Assembly (NCBI GenBank): GCA_963702995.1
Contig: OY969783.1
Coordinates: 3,224,001-3,288,000, forward strand
Reading direction: 5' to 3'
Origin: MFD04580-c1 sp963702995
GTDB taxonomy: Bacteria > Planctomycetota > Phycisphaerae > Tepidisphaerales > Tepidisphaeraceae
DNA length: 64,000 nt
The position numbers and the translations under genes are program-made. Below the pieces are notes generated by a model. It did not search any database. It was not told the DNA's origin and was given only the letters and a program-made list of their open reading frames with translations. Shown one piece after another: positions 38,208 through 47,025 of this stretch. Position 1 is the first letter of the stretch; every line of letters starts with the position of its first letter.

Positions 38208-39984
38208 TCACTCCCACCGCAGCGCCTCAACCGGGTTCAGGCGGGCGGCCCGAATCGCGGGGATCAGCGCTCCCAGCACCGACGCCAGCACCGCGATCAT
38301 CAGGATGATTACCGTCTCCCGCGGGTTGAGCTTATCGGGGATCGTGTCGAAGGCGTATACCTCCGGCTTCCAGATCTGGATGTGCAGCGCCCGTCCCAGC
38401 CAGGCGTGCAGCGCGTTGATATTGTGAACGACGAGGTAACTTACCAGCAGCCCCATCCCCGCCCCCGCCACGCCGATCGCCAGGCCGTACCCGAGGAAGA
38501 TCCCCGCCACCTGGCCGCTGGTCGCCCCGACGCTCTTGATGATCCCGATATCACGCGTCTTCTCGGCGACGATCATGTAGAAAATGCAGAAGATCAGGAA
38601 GATCGCAACCACGCTGATGATCGCGAACAGGAAGACCACCAGCACTTTCTCATTCTCAATCGCGTCGATGAACTGGGCGGCCGATTCGCGCCAGGTCTCC
38701 ACCTGGATGTCCCCCATGCGCGATTCAACGCTAAACCCGCCGTCGCGCTTCACCCGCTCGGCGAGATCTTCTTTTATCACGTCGTCAACGACCGCCTGCA
38801 CCCGCGCCTTCGCCTGCTCGATATCAACCCCGGGCTTGAGCTTGATGTGGATCTCGCTCGTCCGCGCCGGTTCGGTCACTTGCGCCGGTGCCGCGGTCGG
38901 TCGCTGTCGAAGCCACCATCCCCAGGTCCTGCTGAAGGACGTCGAACGGAACGTAGACCGATCGGGCGTCGCTCTGCCACATCCCCGTATGACTGTCGTC
39001 CATGATCCAGTAGGAGCGGTCGGCGCGGTTGTTCGCATCGATCCGCCCCTGCGCGGTGAAGCCCATCACCGTCAGCGTGCCGCGCAGATGGTGCTTGAAA
39101 GGCGCCCGGCCGACCAGCGATCCATCGGGCCCCTTGTGGATCTCCAGCACGCCCGTGCTCCCGATCATCCCCGGCCAGCGCGACTGCAGCGCAAGCTGAT
39201 TGACGCTCTTGACCCAGAATTTGTCGTCGGACAGGCCGGTGAGTCGATCGCGGTCTTCGTCATTGAGTGGCGCGGTCGCCACGATGGAAGACCGCCCCCG
39301 GTCGTCCGGGGCCACGTCGATCAGCACTTTCTTGTTCAGCTCGGCATTGCCCGTCTCGAAGTGGCCGTTGAGGTCGAGCACCTTGACGTTGTCCGGGAGG
39401 GCGGCAAGCGGGATAGAGACCCGGTCGTGCAGGTCGAACGGATTGAACGTCGGCCGCGTGAGGGGCTTGTGCCCCGCCTGCGCCGGCTCGGTGGATTGGC
39501 GGTAGAGCGATTCGGGGAAGTGGTTCACCTGTCCGATCTTGTCGATCGGAAGGCCGATGACTTCGACCCCGATGATCTTCATGTCCCGGTCGGCGTCACC
39601 GATGTCGATCAGGCCGAACGCGTTGATCTCGGGGACGGCGGCCGCCACGATGTCCTTCGTCGGCCCTTTCTCCATCCGATCGATCATCTTCTCATACCCG
39701 CCGAAGCCGCGCAGGGAATGGTTGCTGACGATCAGGTCGCCTGACAACCCGCGTGACGAGTTCTCGAACATCTCCAGCCAGCCGCCCATAACGCTAATGA
39801 CGACCAGCACCATCGTCGTACAGAGCATAACGGCGGCCAGCGATACCCATGCGATCCGGCGGCGGCGCAGGTATTTGAAGATCAGCAGCCCGACCATCCG
39901 CGGCCCGCGCGCGATGAGCCACGCCGCGAAAAGCGTCGCAAGGGCCGCAATGCCGAGAAGCTCAAGGGGAAGGGATAAGTGCAT
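38208..39984 (-). CDS. Lipoprotein-releasing ABC transporter permease LolC/E, one frameshift
   Basis: The membrane subunit of a LolCDE-type complex, in the MacB_PCD plus FtsX layout. An N-terminal transmembrane segment is followed by RMVGLLIFKYLRRRRIAWVS, VLVVISVMGGWLEMFENSSR, GLSGDLIVSNH, a long periplasmic domain, and then the FtsX part (ISVVAIFLIFCIFYMIVAEK, TRDIGIIKSVGATSGQVAGI, NPVEALRWE at the end). The frame breaks at about 38891-38898; removing one base gives VASTATDAAPAQVTEPART. About 591 residues restored. It is followed by lolD 119 bases downstream. The periplasmic insertion is longer than in E. coli LolC/E, and no separate second permease gene is present. Confidence 0.88.
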
Positions 39985-40087
39985 GGAGTTGTTAAGTGCG
40001 CGGGGTCGCTTACGGGTTCAGACGATCGATCCGGCGTCCAGCGCTCGGGGCCGCCCGCGTGACGCGGAGAGCGGCCGGGGGCACTCT

Positions 40088-40151
40088 CGGGGAACGCCGA
40101 CGTTCTCGTCCGCCTTTCGCGTCAAAGCCGACGAGGACGCCGGCGTTCCCA
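40088..40151. repeat. Inverted repeat family C, copy 2
   Basis: Left GGGGAACGCCGACGTTCTCG and right GACGAGGACGCCGGCGTTCC, reverse complements with a few mismatches. It sits between lysS (ends 40176) and lolC/E (starts 39984), both minus strand, so within a possible transcription unit. Confidence 0.82.
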
Positions 40152-40175
40152 GGTACAGAGTTCGCCGAACGCATG

Positions 40176-41921
40176 TCATTCCTGCGGCTTCATCAGCGGG
40201 AACAGGATGACGTCGCGAATGCTCTCGGCGCCGGTCAGGAGCATGATCAGCCGGTCGATCCCCAGCCCCAGGCCGCCCGCCGGCGGCATGCCGTAACGCA
40301 GGGCGGTCAGGAAATCTTCGTCCGTTTTCTGCTTCTCCGCCTCGTCCCCCACCTGGTGGGCAAAGTGCTTTGCCTGAGTATCGGGGTCGTTTAGCTCGCT
40401 ATAGCCGGGGGAGATCTCCTGGCCGTTGATCGCCAGCTCGTACACGTCGGCGAAGAACGGGTCGGCCCGGTTCTCACGCGCCAGGGGGATGATGACGCTG
40501 GGGACGTGCGTGACGAAGGTTGGGTTGATCAGCGTCGGCTCGATGAGTTTTTCGTAGACCTCCTGCAACTGCTCGGCCGCCGATTTGCCGCGCAACACCA
40601 GGGCTTTGCCGGCCTCGATCTGCTTCAGCGATTGCTCCCGGCCCGCACTCAGTTCCTCCGGCGGCCGACGTGATCGCCTGACGAACCTTGTCCGCGTTCC
40701 CCGACGCGAGGGCCTCGAACAGCGCCGGGCTCGATTGCTCCATGGGTCGCTTGTCGAACTTCCAGCCGGTTCGTTCTTCCACGAGCGCGTCCATGCGCAC
40801 GCGCCGCCACGGCCGCCGCAGATTGATCGTGCGGCTGATTTTCCCTTCCTTGTCGTAGTGCAACACCTCCAGCGTCGTGTCGGCCAGGGCCAGGTGCCAG
40901 TTCTCCTGCGGGCCGCGCGCGGGGTTGGCCAGGTGGTAGAAATAGGCCCGGTCGGCGATCTCGGCGTCGGTCACGCCAGTGCGATCGAACGCGCGGTGGA
41001 TCCCCTCCACCCGCTGGGCGATGAAGCAGATCATCCCTTCGACCAGGTTCGCCATCGTCTCGAACGAGCCGAACGCCTCATAGGCCTCGAGCATGGTGAA
41101 CTCGGGGTTATGGCGAGGGCTGATCCCCTCGTTGCGGAAGTTCCGGTTCAGCTCGAACACCTTCGTGAAGCCGCCGACGAGCAGCCGCTTGAGGTAAAGC
41201 TCCGGGGCGATCCGAAGGTAAAGCGGGATGTCCAGCGCGTTGTGATGGGTCTTGAACGGACGGGCGGCCGCCCCGCCGGCGATCGGCTGCATCATCGGCG
41301 TCTCGACTTCGATGAAGCCTTGATCGCGCATGTACCGGCGCACCTCTTCGACGATCCGAATGCGCAGCTTCAGCACGCGCATCACGTTCGGGTTCGCCCA
41401 CAGGTGAACGTATCGCTGGCGATACCGAAGCTCGACGTCCGCCAGGCCCTCCCACTTGGCCGGCGGCGGCAGCAGGCTCTTGGCGGCCATCGACAGACGG
41501 CTCGCCCAGATGGTGACTTCGCCTTTGTTTGTTGACCCCAGCGCCCCCTCGGCGACGACAATATCCCCTAGGTCCACCAGCGCCCGGGCCTCCCAGCTTG
41601 TTTCGTCCGCGCGGCGCTATCGACGGCGATCTGCAGGTCGCCGGTCTCATCTCGCAGCGTCATGAAGCTGAGCTTGCCCATGTCGCGCTTCAGCATCACG
41701 CGGCCGGCGGCTTTGACAACGGGGCCGCCGTCGTGCCCCATCGACGCCTGATACCTCGCCTTGATCGTCGCCAGAGGGGTCAGCCCCGTCGTGCGGCCGC
41801 CGTACGGATCGACGCCTAACTCCCGCAGTTTCTCGGACTTCGATCGCCGTTCCACCTCGTACAGGCTCTCGTTGTTGGCTGAAGTGGGACGCGGGGTACT
41901 GTCTGTGGGCTGTTGACTCAT
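40176..41921 (-). CDS. lysS: Class II lysyl-tRNA synthetase, two frameshifts
   Basis: Charges tRNA-Lys. The OB-fold N-terminal domain (GRVMLKRDMGKLSFMTLRDE, TGDLQIAVD) precedes the class II catalytic core: motif 1 FIEVETPMMQPIAGGAAARP, motif 2 FELNRNFRNEGISPRHNPEF, and motif 3 PPAGGLGLGIDRLIMLLTGA. Breaks at ~41592 (GGG should be GGGG: QAGEARALVDLGDIV) and ~40655-40661 (one extra base: AAEELSAGREQSLKQIEAGK) divide it into three pieces. The corrected length is about 581 residues, slightly long because of a ~50-residue insertion (ADKVRQAITSAA to AEQLQEVYEKL) between motifs 2 and 3. It is essential in all bacteria, so the breaks are probably sequence errors. Confidence 0.93.
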
Positions 41922-42214
41922 GATAACTCGTCGGGTCCGTCTGGAAGTTCAGATGTGGCCGCTGTTTCCGTGGTGTCGCGCACGCGGATCGCTTCCCGAC
42001 GGTGCGAGTTCTCGGATGGCCCTCCATCACCTGATGCCGGCCCTATTGTCGCGGCCGCGCGATTGAAGATGATAGTTTCGCTTACCCAAAAGTAAAAACG
42101 TCGCACTGAGCCGAAGAACCGACCGGCAGCCAAATGTATGATCGAGCGGCGATGGAGCGCGCACGCGGTTCAAGGCCTGTCGGACAAAGGCCTCCCCGGA
42201 GCAAAGGACGGACG

Positions 42215-43474
42215 ATGAGACGATTGGGAGTTTCCCGCGCCTTGCTGGTCCTGCTGCTCTTCACCTTGAGCCTGGCGTGGGTGCCTGCCTGCCGGGCGAA
42301 GGCCGCGGCCGCCGGCAGCGTCATCGAAATCCCGCCGGTCGAGCTGCGGGTCACCCTAAGTGAGCATTACCGAATCCGCTCCGACCTCGAACAACCCCTG
42401 GTTGACGATCTGGCCCGCCGGATGGAGGGGATGTACCTCGAATACACCCGCCGCTTCGCCACGTACCGCCCGGACGACGCGGAGATGTCTCGCCTGGAGG
42501 TTTACCTCTTCCGAAGGCAGGAGGACTATCTCAAGTTCACCGGCGAGCGGCTGAAGAACACCGGCGGCGTCTATATGCCCCGGCGCAACCTGCTCGCGGC
42601 GTTCCTGGACGGCCAGGGGCGCGACGGCCTGCGGCGGACGCTTCAGCATGAGGCATTCCACCAGTTCGCTTTCAACGTCATCAGCCCGAACCTCCCTGTC
42701 TGGCTGAATGAGGGGATGGCGCAGATGTTTGAAGAAGGCATCTGGACAGGCGACGGTTTCTGGGTCGGCCAGGCGCCGCCGCGACGGCTCCGCCAGCTCG
42801 ACGCCGATCTCAAGGGGGACCGGCTCATCGACTTCGACAAGATGATCGCCATGACCCCCGACCAGTGGGCGTCCAACCTCACCGGCGACCGGGACATGGG
42901 CGCGACCGAGTACAACCAGAGCTGGGCGATGGTGTATTTCCTGACTCAGGCCAAGACCGCGACCGGGCAGGACTATCGGCCGCGACTGTTGAACATGCTT
43001 CGCCTGATCCACGACGGGAAAGACGGCGAATCCGCGTTCCGCGAGGCGTTTTCGGACAACTTCAGGGGGTTCCAGGACCGGTTTGTCGAGTCGGCGCAAC
43101 ATATCAAGCCGACCGACGAAGCGACCCTCATCGAGCGTCAAAGCGTCCTGGGCGACCTGCTCGCCGAGCTATGCCGCGAGGGCAAGACGTTCAAAGACCT
43201 CTCCCACTTCAAACGCTCGGCCCTGATGGGCAAATATCGGATGCACTATTCCAAGGGCGCCTTGGAGTGGGACACCGACCGGGACCTGGGGGTCTACTTC
43301 GCCGATATCAAGGGCAAGGCCCTTCCGCCCGAGCAGCTCTACTTCGACCCCCGTCCGGGCAGCCCGCTCCCCGATATCGTCTGCCGCTGCTGGACGACTT
43401 CGCAGCTTCGGACGCGCTTCTACGCCAACGGCGACAAGATCGAACACGATATTGTGGTGGAACCTACGCGGTAG
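42215..43474 (+). CDS. Exported DUF1570 metallopeptidase-like protein
   Basis: A planctomycete family with a gluzincin-like fold. A signal peptide (LLVLLLFTLSLAWVPACRA) ends near AKA; a Cys there may mark a lipoprotein. The zinc motif is QHEAFHQFAFN (HExxH), followed by the typical LPVWLNEGMAQMFEEGIW, where the Glu of NEGMAQ would be the third ligand. VYFLTQAKTA also fits. The rest is alpha-helical. The ATG at 42215 follows AAAGGACGG. Such proteins are predicted peptidases with no known substrate. A family I inverted repeat separates it from the cysteine desulfurase gene. Confidence 0.88.
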   Translation: MRRLGVSRALLVLLLFTLSLAWVPACRAKAAAAGSVIEIPPVELRVTLSEHYRIRSDLEQPLVDDLARRMEGMYLEYTRRFATYRPDDAEMSRLEVYLFRRQEDYLKFTGERLKNTGGVYMPRRNLLAAFLDGQGRDGLRRTLQHEAFHQFAFNVISPNLPVWLNEGMAQMFEEGIWTGDGFWVGQAPPRRLRQLDADLKGDRLIDFDKMIAMTPDQWASNLTGDRDMGATEYNQSWAMVYFLTQAKTATGQDYRPRLLNMLRLIHDGKDGESAFREAFSDNFRGFQDRFVESAQHIKPTDEATLIERQSVLGDLLAELCREGKTFKDLSHFKRSALMGKYRMHYSKGALEWDTDRDLGVYFADIKGKALPPEQLYFDPRPGSPLPDIVCRCWTTSQLRTRFYANGDKIEHDIVVEPTR

Positions 43475-43480
43475 GCGGGT

Positions 43481-43627
43481 AACAGGAAAATCCGAGGCGC
43501 CAAATCCGACGGAAACGAAAACAAGGCCAAAACAGAAATTACGCGCCGGATCGCAGTCCGATTTTTCCCCGTTTCCGTTTCAATTTCCTCCGGGTTTCGC
43601 GCTTCGGATTTTCTTCTTCTCCCGCGA
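43481..43627. repeat. Inverted repeat family I, copy 4
   Basis: Left AAATCCGACGGAAACGAAAAC and right TTTCCGTTTCAATTTCC followed by TTCGCGCTTCGGATTTTC. It has the same layout as the copies at 15.6, 33.1, 37.1 and 54.2 kb. It directly follows the DUF1570 stop codon and runs up to the cysteine desulfurase start. Confidence 0.8.
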
Positions 43628-43640
43628 CAATCGCCCGACC

Positions 43641-44834
43641 GTGAAACCAACCACCCCCATCTATTTCGATCACAGCGCCACGACCCCCGTTGACCGCCGC
43701 GTTCTTGAGGCGATGCTCCCCTGGTTCAGCACCACCTTCGGCAACGCGGCCAGCGCGCACCCCTTCGGCTGGGCGGCCGCCGACGCCGTCTCCCGGGCGG
43801 CGGCCCAGGTCGGCGCGCTGCTCCATATGCCGCGCACCGTCACCGGCGTCTACGCCCCGGCCCCGGCGATCGTCTGGACCAGCGGCGCTACGGAATCGAA
43901 CAACCTCGCCATCAAAGGCGTGGCCGCCGCCTACGGCGACAAAGGGCGTCACATCATTACCCAGGTGACCGAACATAAGGCGGTCCTCGACCCGACGATC
44001 ACCTTGCGTCGCGCTGGGTTTGACGTGACCTATCTTCCCGTGGACCGCGGCGGCCGCGTGACTGCCGACCAGGTGGCGGCCGCCATCCGCCCGGACACGA
44101 TCCTGACATCCATCATGTGGGCGAACAACGAGATCGGCACCCTCCAGCCGATCCGCGAGATCGGCCGCGTCTGTCGGGAGCGGGGCGTCCTGTTCCACAC
44201 CGACGCGACCCAGGCCGTCGGACGCGTCCCGGTGGACGTGCAGGCGGACAACATCGACCTGCTGAGCTTCTCGGGCCACAAGCTCTATGGGCCCAAGGGG
44301 TGCGGCGTCCTCTACGTGCGCCCGACGGTCGGCTCGCGGCAGGAGCGGATCAAACTGGCCCCCCTGCTCGACGGCGGCGGCCACCAGGGGAACATGCGCT
44401 CTGGGACGCTGAACGTGCCGGGCATCGTTGGGGTCGGGGCGGCGTGCGAGATTGCCCAGGCCGAGACGGAATCCGACGCCGCCCGCCTCGCTGCCCTGCG
44501 GGATCGGCTCGAGTCGGGCATCGTCCAGTGCGCCGGCGTCAGTTCGAACGGCGACCCCCGCCATCGCCTGCCGCATGCCTGCCACTTCTCCTTCGATGGA
44601 ATCCCCGGCGAGGTGCTGATGGGCGCGCTGGATGACCTGGCGGTCAGTGCCGGCTCGGCCTGCAGCAGCGGCAGCGAGGGGGCGAGCTATGTCGTGAAAG
44701 CCATCGGCGCCGACGCCCCCGGCCGCAGCACGCTTCGCTTCAGCCTCGGCCGCTCGAACACAATCGAAGAAGTGGACTACGCGATCGACCGCGTCACCAG
44801 GGCGCTGGCAAGCCTCAGGTCGATAGGCCTGTAG
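43641..44834 (+). CDS. Cysteine desulfurase (NifS/IscS class)
   Basis: A PLP enzyme that takes sulfur from cysteine for Fe-S clusters and thio-modified tRNA. The protein opens IYFDHSATTPVDRRVLEAML; the PLP Lys is 214 in SFSGHKLYGPKGCGVLYVR; other motifs are WTSGATESNNLAIKG, VTEHKAVLDP, MWANNEIGT and HTDATQAVG. The catalytic Cys341 is in SAGSACSSGSEG with the long mobile loop of the NifS/IscS (group I) class. The GTG at 43641 is the best start: upstream sequence is the intergenic repeat, and translation from it gives the normal short N-terminus (397 residues). No iscU or thiI gene is adjacent. Confidence 0.94.
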   Translation: MKPTTPIYFDHSATTPVDRRVLEAMLPWFSTTFGNAASAHPFGWAAADAVSRAAAQVGALLHMPRTVTGVYAPAPAIVWTSGATESNNLAIKGVAAAYGDKGRHIITQVTEHKAVLDPTITLRRAGFDVTYLPVDRGGRVTADQVAAAIRPDTILTSIMWANNEIGTLQPIREIGRVCRERGVLFHTDATQAVGRVPVDVQADNIDLLSFSGHKLYGPKGCGVLYVRPTVGSRQERIKLAPLLDGGGHQGNMRSGTLNVPGIVGVGAACEIAQAETESDAARLAALRDRLESGIVQCAGVSSNGDPRHRLPHACHFSFDGIPGEVLMGALDDLAVSAGSACSSGSEGASYVVKAIGADAPGRSTLRFSLGRSNTIEEVDYAIDRVTRALASLRSIGL

Positions 44835-44861
44835 GGCGGGGTTCATCTCGCCGCGCCTTTG

Positions 44862-44961
44862 GTAGCAGGCACACTCCGTGTGCCGTCCGCGCATTCGGGA
44901 CGCGTGTTGTGCCATCAGCCGCCATCCGGAGGGGCCACGGCACACGGAGTGTGCCTGCTAC
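44862..44961. repeat. Inverted repeat family B, copy 3 (perfect 25-bp arms)
   Basis: Arms GTAGCAGGCACACTCCGTGT (continuing GCCGT, 44862-44886) and the exact reverse complement at 44937-44961. A half copy of family A (GTAGGGCGGGGTTCATC) precedes it at 44831-44857. It lies between the cysteine desulfurase stop and the small membrane protein gene, where a terminator or promoter would be expected. Confidence 0.92.
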
Positions 44962-45007
44962 AGAAGGCCCCATCCACCATCGACGCCTCACCGAGTATAC
45001 TTAGGCC

Positions 45008-45262
45008 ATGCAAAAAGCTTACTGGTTCAAGGCAAAGACGTACGGATGGGGGTGGACACCTTCGGCGTGGCAGGGGTGGGTCGTCGTTGCCATATTCGTC
45101 GCCTTCGTCGAAGCCGGCGCGCTGACTTCGCTGTTCGCCATCCGCGGCGTAGGCGGCTGGGTGGGGTTCGCCGCCACGCTCATTGTCGCGTGCGCCGCGC
45201 TGACCATCGTCTGTTACAAGACCGGCGAAAAGCCCGCGTGGCGATGGGGCGGAAAACAATGA
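45008..45262 (+). CDS. Small membrane protein of unknown function
   Basis: An 84-residue protein with two transmembrane segments (WVVVAIFVAFVEAGALTSLF and WVGFAATLIVACAALTIVCY) and an aromatic start, MQKAYWFKAKTYGWGWTPSA. The WYKAKxYGWGWTPATWQGW type of N-terminus recurs in small membrane proteins of diverse bacteria, so this is a real family, but no function is known. Its stop overlaps the start of the metallophosphoesterase gene (ATGA, 45259-45262), so the pair is translationally coupled. Confidence 0.82.
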   Translation: MQKAYWFKAKTYGWGWTPSAWQGWVVVAIFVAFVEAGALTSLFAIRGVGGWVGFAATLIVACAALTIVCYKTGEKPAWRWGGKQ

Positions 45263-46110
45263 TCGATCAAGCGAAGCTCGGATCGTCCGCCATCTCTCGC
45301 CGTCAGGCGATGCGGCTCGGCGCCGGCGCGATGCTCGCCGCCGGCTTCTGGCCCGGCTGGGCCGAGGCGGCCGCCGACGACGCGGCCGGGGGCGAAGACT
45401 TCACGTTCCTCTGCGTGAACGACCTTCACTTCTTCGACGACAAGTGCGTCCCCTTCTTCCAGCAGATGGCCCGCCAGATGAAGGCCACCGAGGATGGGGC
45501 CGATTTCTGCCTCGTCGTCGGCGACCTCGCCGAGGACGGCAAAACCGAACAATTCAAACAGATTCGCGACATTCTCAAGACGCTGGAGATGCCGACCCCG
45601 GTCGTCGTGGGCAATCACGATTACGTGGCCGGGACCGACCGTAAGGCGTTCGAAACGTTCTTCCCCGACTCCATCAACTATCACTTCGACCACAAAGGCT
45701 GGCAGTTCTTCGGCCTCGACACGACGCAAGGCCGCCAAGGCAGCGGCACCAGCATCCAGCGCGAGACGCTCGCCTGGCTCAAAGACAACGTCCCCAAGAT
45801 TGACGCCCGTCGCCCCACGGTCCTGTTCACCCACTTCCCGCTGGGGTTCCTGGTCCCCTGCCGCCCGTCCAACGCCGACGCGGTGTTGGAGCCGCTCCGG
45901 CACTCCAACCTGCGAGCCGTCTTCAACGGCCACTTCCACGCCTTCACCGAACGCCCCGGCCGCGGCTTCCAGATGACGACCGACAAGTGCTGCTCCTTCC
46001 ACCACGCCAACCACGACGGCACCCCGGAGAAGGGGTACTTCCTCTGCAAGGCGAAAGATGGAAAAGTGGAGCGGACCTTCGTCGAAGTGAAGCTGCCACC
46101 AAAGGCGTAA
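45259..46110 (+). CDS. Tat-exported metallophosphoesterase
   Basis: A calcineurin-like phosphoesterase secreted through Tat (signal SRRQAMRLGAGAMLAAGFWP). The five metal-binding blocks are visible: CVNDLHFFDD, VVGDLAEDGK, VVGNHDYVAG, VLFTHFPLGF and FNGHFHAFTE. The length of 283 residues is normal. The start ATG at 45259 overlaps the stop of the small membrane protein gene, pointing to a joint role. The substrate could be a phosphodiester or phosphomonoester in the periplasm; nothing decides between them. A short hairpin after the stop probably terminates the transcript. Confidence 0.93.
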   Translation: MIDQAKLGSSAISRRQAMRLGAGAMLAAGFWPGWAEAAADDAAGGEDFTFLCVNDLHFFDDKCVPFFQQMARQMKATEDGADFCLVVGDLAEDGKTEQFKQIRDILKTLEMPTPVVVGNHDYVAGTDRKAFETFFPDSINYHFDHKGWQFFGLDTTQGRQGSGTSIQRETLAWLKDNVPKIDARRPTVLFTHFPLGFLVPCRPSNADAVLEPLRHSNLRAVFNGHFHAFTERPGRGFQMTTDKCCSFHHANHDGTPEKGYFLCKAKDGKVERTFVEVKLPPKA

Positions 46111-46141
46111 GACCCCGGACGGGAAAAACGTGACCAGTGAT

Positions 46142-46161
46142 CCGCCGTTTATGACGGCGGG
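46142..46161 (+). terminator. Short GC hairpin after metallophosphoesterase
   Basis: CCGCCG and CGGCGG pair around TTTATGA. It lies 32 bases after the stop, and an inverted-repeat family A half copy (GTAGGGCGTGGC...) follows at 46164-46184. There is no U-tract. Confidence 0.45.
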
Positions 46162-46242
46162 ATGTAGGGCGTGGCTCGCCACGCGCTCGGCATTGCCATC
46201 GCGGCAGCGCTTCCCGTCATAGGGATTCTCAATTGCGGCGCC

Positions 46243-46452
46243 TCAGGTGGCTTCGATGAACGCCGCCGACGTGGTGGGCTCGGGGATGGCTTCCCCCTCT
46301 TCCCGCAGGCCATCGAGGTGAAACTCAATCGCTTCCCGCATCGTGAGTTCACACTCCTCGCGCGTGGCGCCCGTCGAAGCGCAGCCAGGTAGGCCCGGGG
46401 AATAGGCGGAAAAGCCTGTCCCGGTGGGTTCGATGACAACGAGATATCTCAT
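46243..46452 (-). CDS. hicB: HicB family antitoxin
   Basis: The antitoxin of a type II HicAB module, with a partial RNase H fold. The sequence MRYLVVIEPTGTGFSAYSPG, LPGCASTGATREECELTMRE is the HicB signature (Y..V.E....GF.A..P.LPGC...G.T.EE....). It is 69 residues and ends without the C-terminal DNA-binding domain seen in longer HicB proteins. Its start overlaps the HicA stop (ATGA, 46449-46452), so hicA is translated first, the usual order. Neutralises the HicA mRNA interferase by direct binding. Confidence 0.92.
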   Translation of the reverse strand: MRYLVVIEPTGTGFSAYSPGLPGCASTGATREECELTMREAIEFHLDGLREEGEAIPEPTTSAAFIEAT

Positions 46453-46635
46453 TTGAGCCCTGCCTGCTTCAAAATACTGTTGAGTGTCCCCGCCGCTAAG
46501 TCGTCACTCGGCTTGCCGGGGACCGTGGACGACGCCTCGCTTTACGGGGTGGTTGAACTGCCGATGACTCCCTCGCGTTCGCGCATGCCTCCACCCTCCG
46601 GCTTCGATCAAACGGATTACATCGCGAACCTTCAT
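46449..46635 (-). CDS. hicA: HicA family mRNA interferase toxin, one frameshift
   Basis: The toxin of the HicAB pair, a dsRNA-binding-fold RNase that cuts mRNA. The start MKVRDVIRLIEAGGW and the active-site block RTRGSHRQFNHP (catalytic His) are clear. The frame then breaks at ~46526; removing one base gives TVPGKPSDDLAAGTLNSILK and the ending QAGLK, which is the canonical HicA C-terminus. As written, translation stops after GPRQAE and the toxin would be truncated at 44 residues. The whole gene is only 62 residues, so it is easily missed. The stop codon overlaps hicB. Confidence 0.9.
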
Positions 46636-46675
46636 CTGCTTACGCAAGGCTGAGGCGTGTTGTCAGCGATCGAAT

Positions 46676-46904
46676 CTAGTCTTCGGACGCTCGAATCTTA
46701 GCCAAGGCCTCCTCCCACGGGATGACCGCAAGAGGGTTTTCCAAGTGGGACGCGATCTCCGACTCCAACGCCGCTTTATCCGCGGCCGTCAACTCGCCAT
46801 CGCCACCCATTCGCCGCCGATCACCGCGCCCAACTTCGCTTGTACCTCCGCTAGCTCCGCCAGTTGCAGCTTAGGGAATTCGGCAAAAATTCAGCTTTGC
46901 TCAT
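46676..46904 (-). CDS. Addiction-module antitoxin-like protein (TIGR02574/RelB-like), two frameshifts
   Basis: Read with two single-base corrections (near 46881 and 46803-46808), the strand gives MSKAEFLAEFPKLQL, then LAELAEVQAKLGAVIGGEWV, and GDGELTAADKAALESEIASH followed by PWEEALAKIRASED. The layout of an N-terminal helix pair, DGELTxxDKAxLxxEI and a C-terminal PWEExxAKI resembles small addiction-module antitoxins of the TIGR02574 type. These pair with a ParE/RelE-like toxin; none is visible next door, so it may be orphaned or the toxin may lie elsewhere. About 77 residues. It lies 40 bases upstream of hicA. Confidence 0.6.
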
Positions 46905-47025
46905 GACACGTATTATACCAGTGGAATCGGCCGCTCCGCATGGATTGTACGTCGGCCAAGAAAGCGCTGTCTCCGAGTTAACGCCCCATAATCCTCGCCG
47001 GTCACGTCATCCCCCCGCTCAACCG

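Noticed and set aside
43539..44945. A 468-residue minus-strand frame opposite the cysteine desulfurase
   Set aside because: The plus strand encodes an unambiguous PLP enzyme with both catalytic residues.
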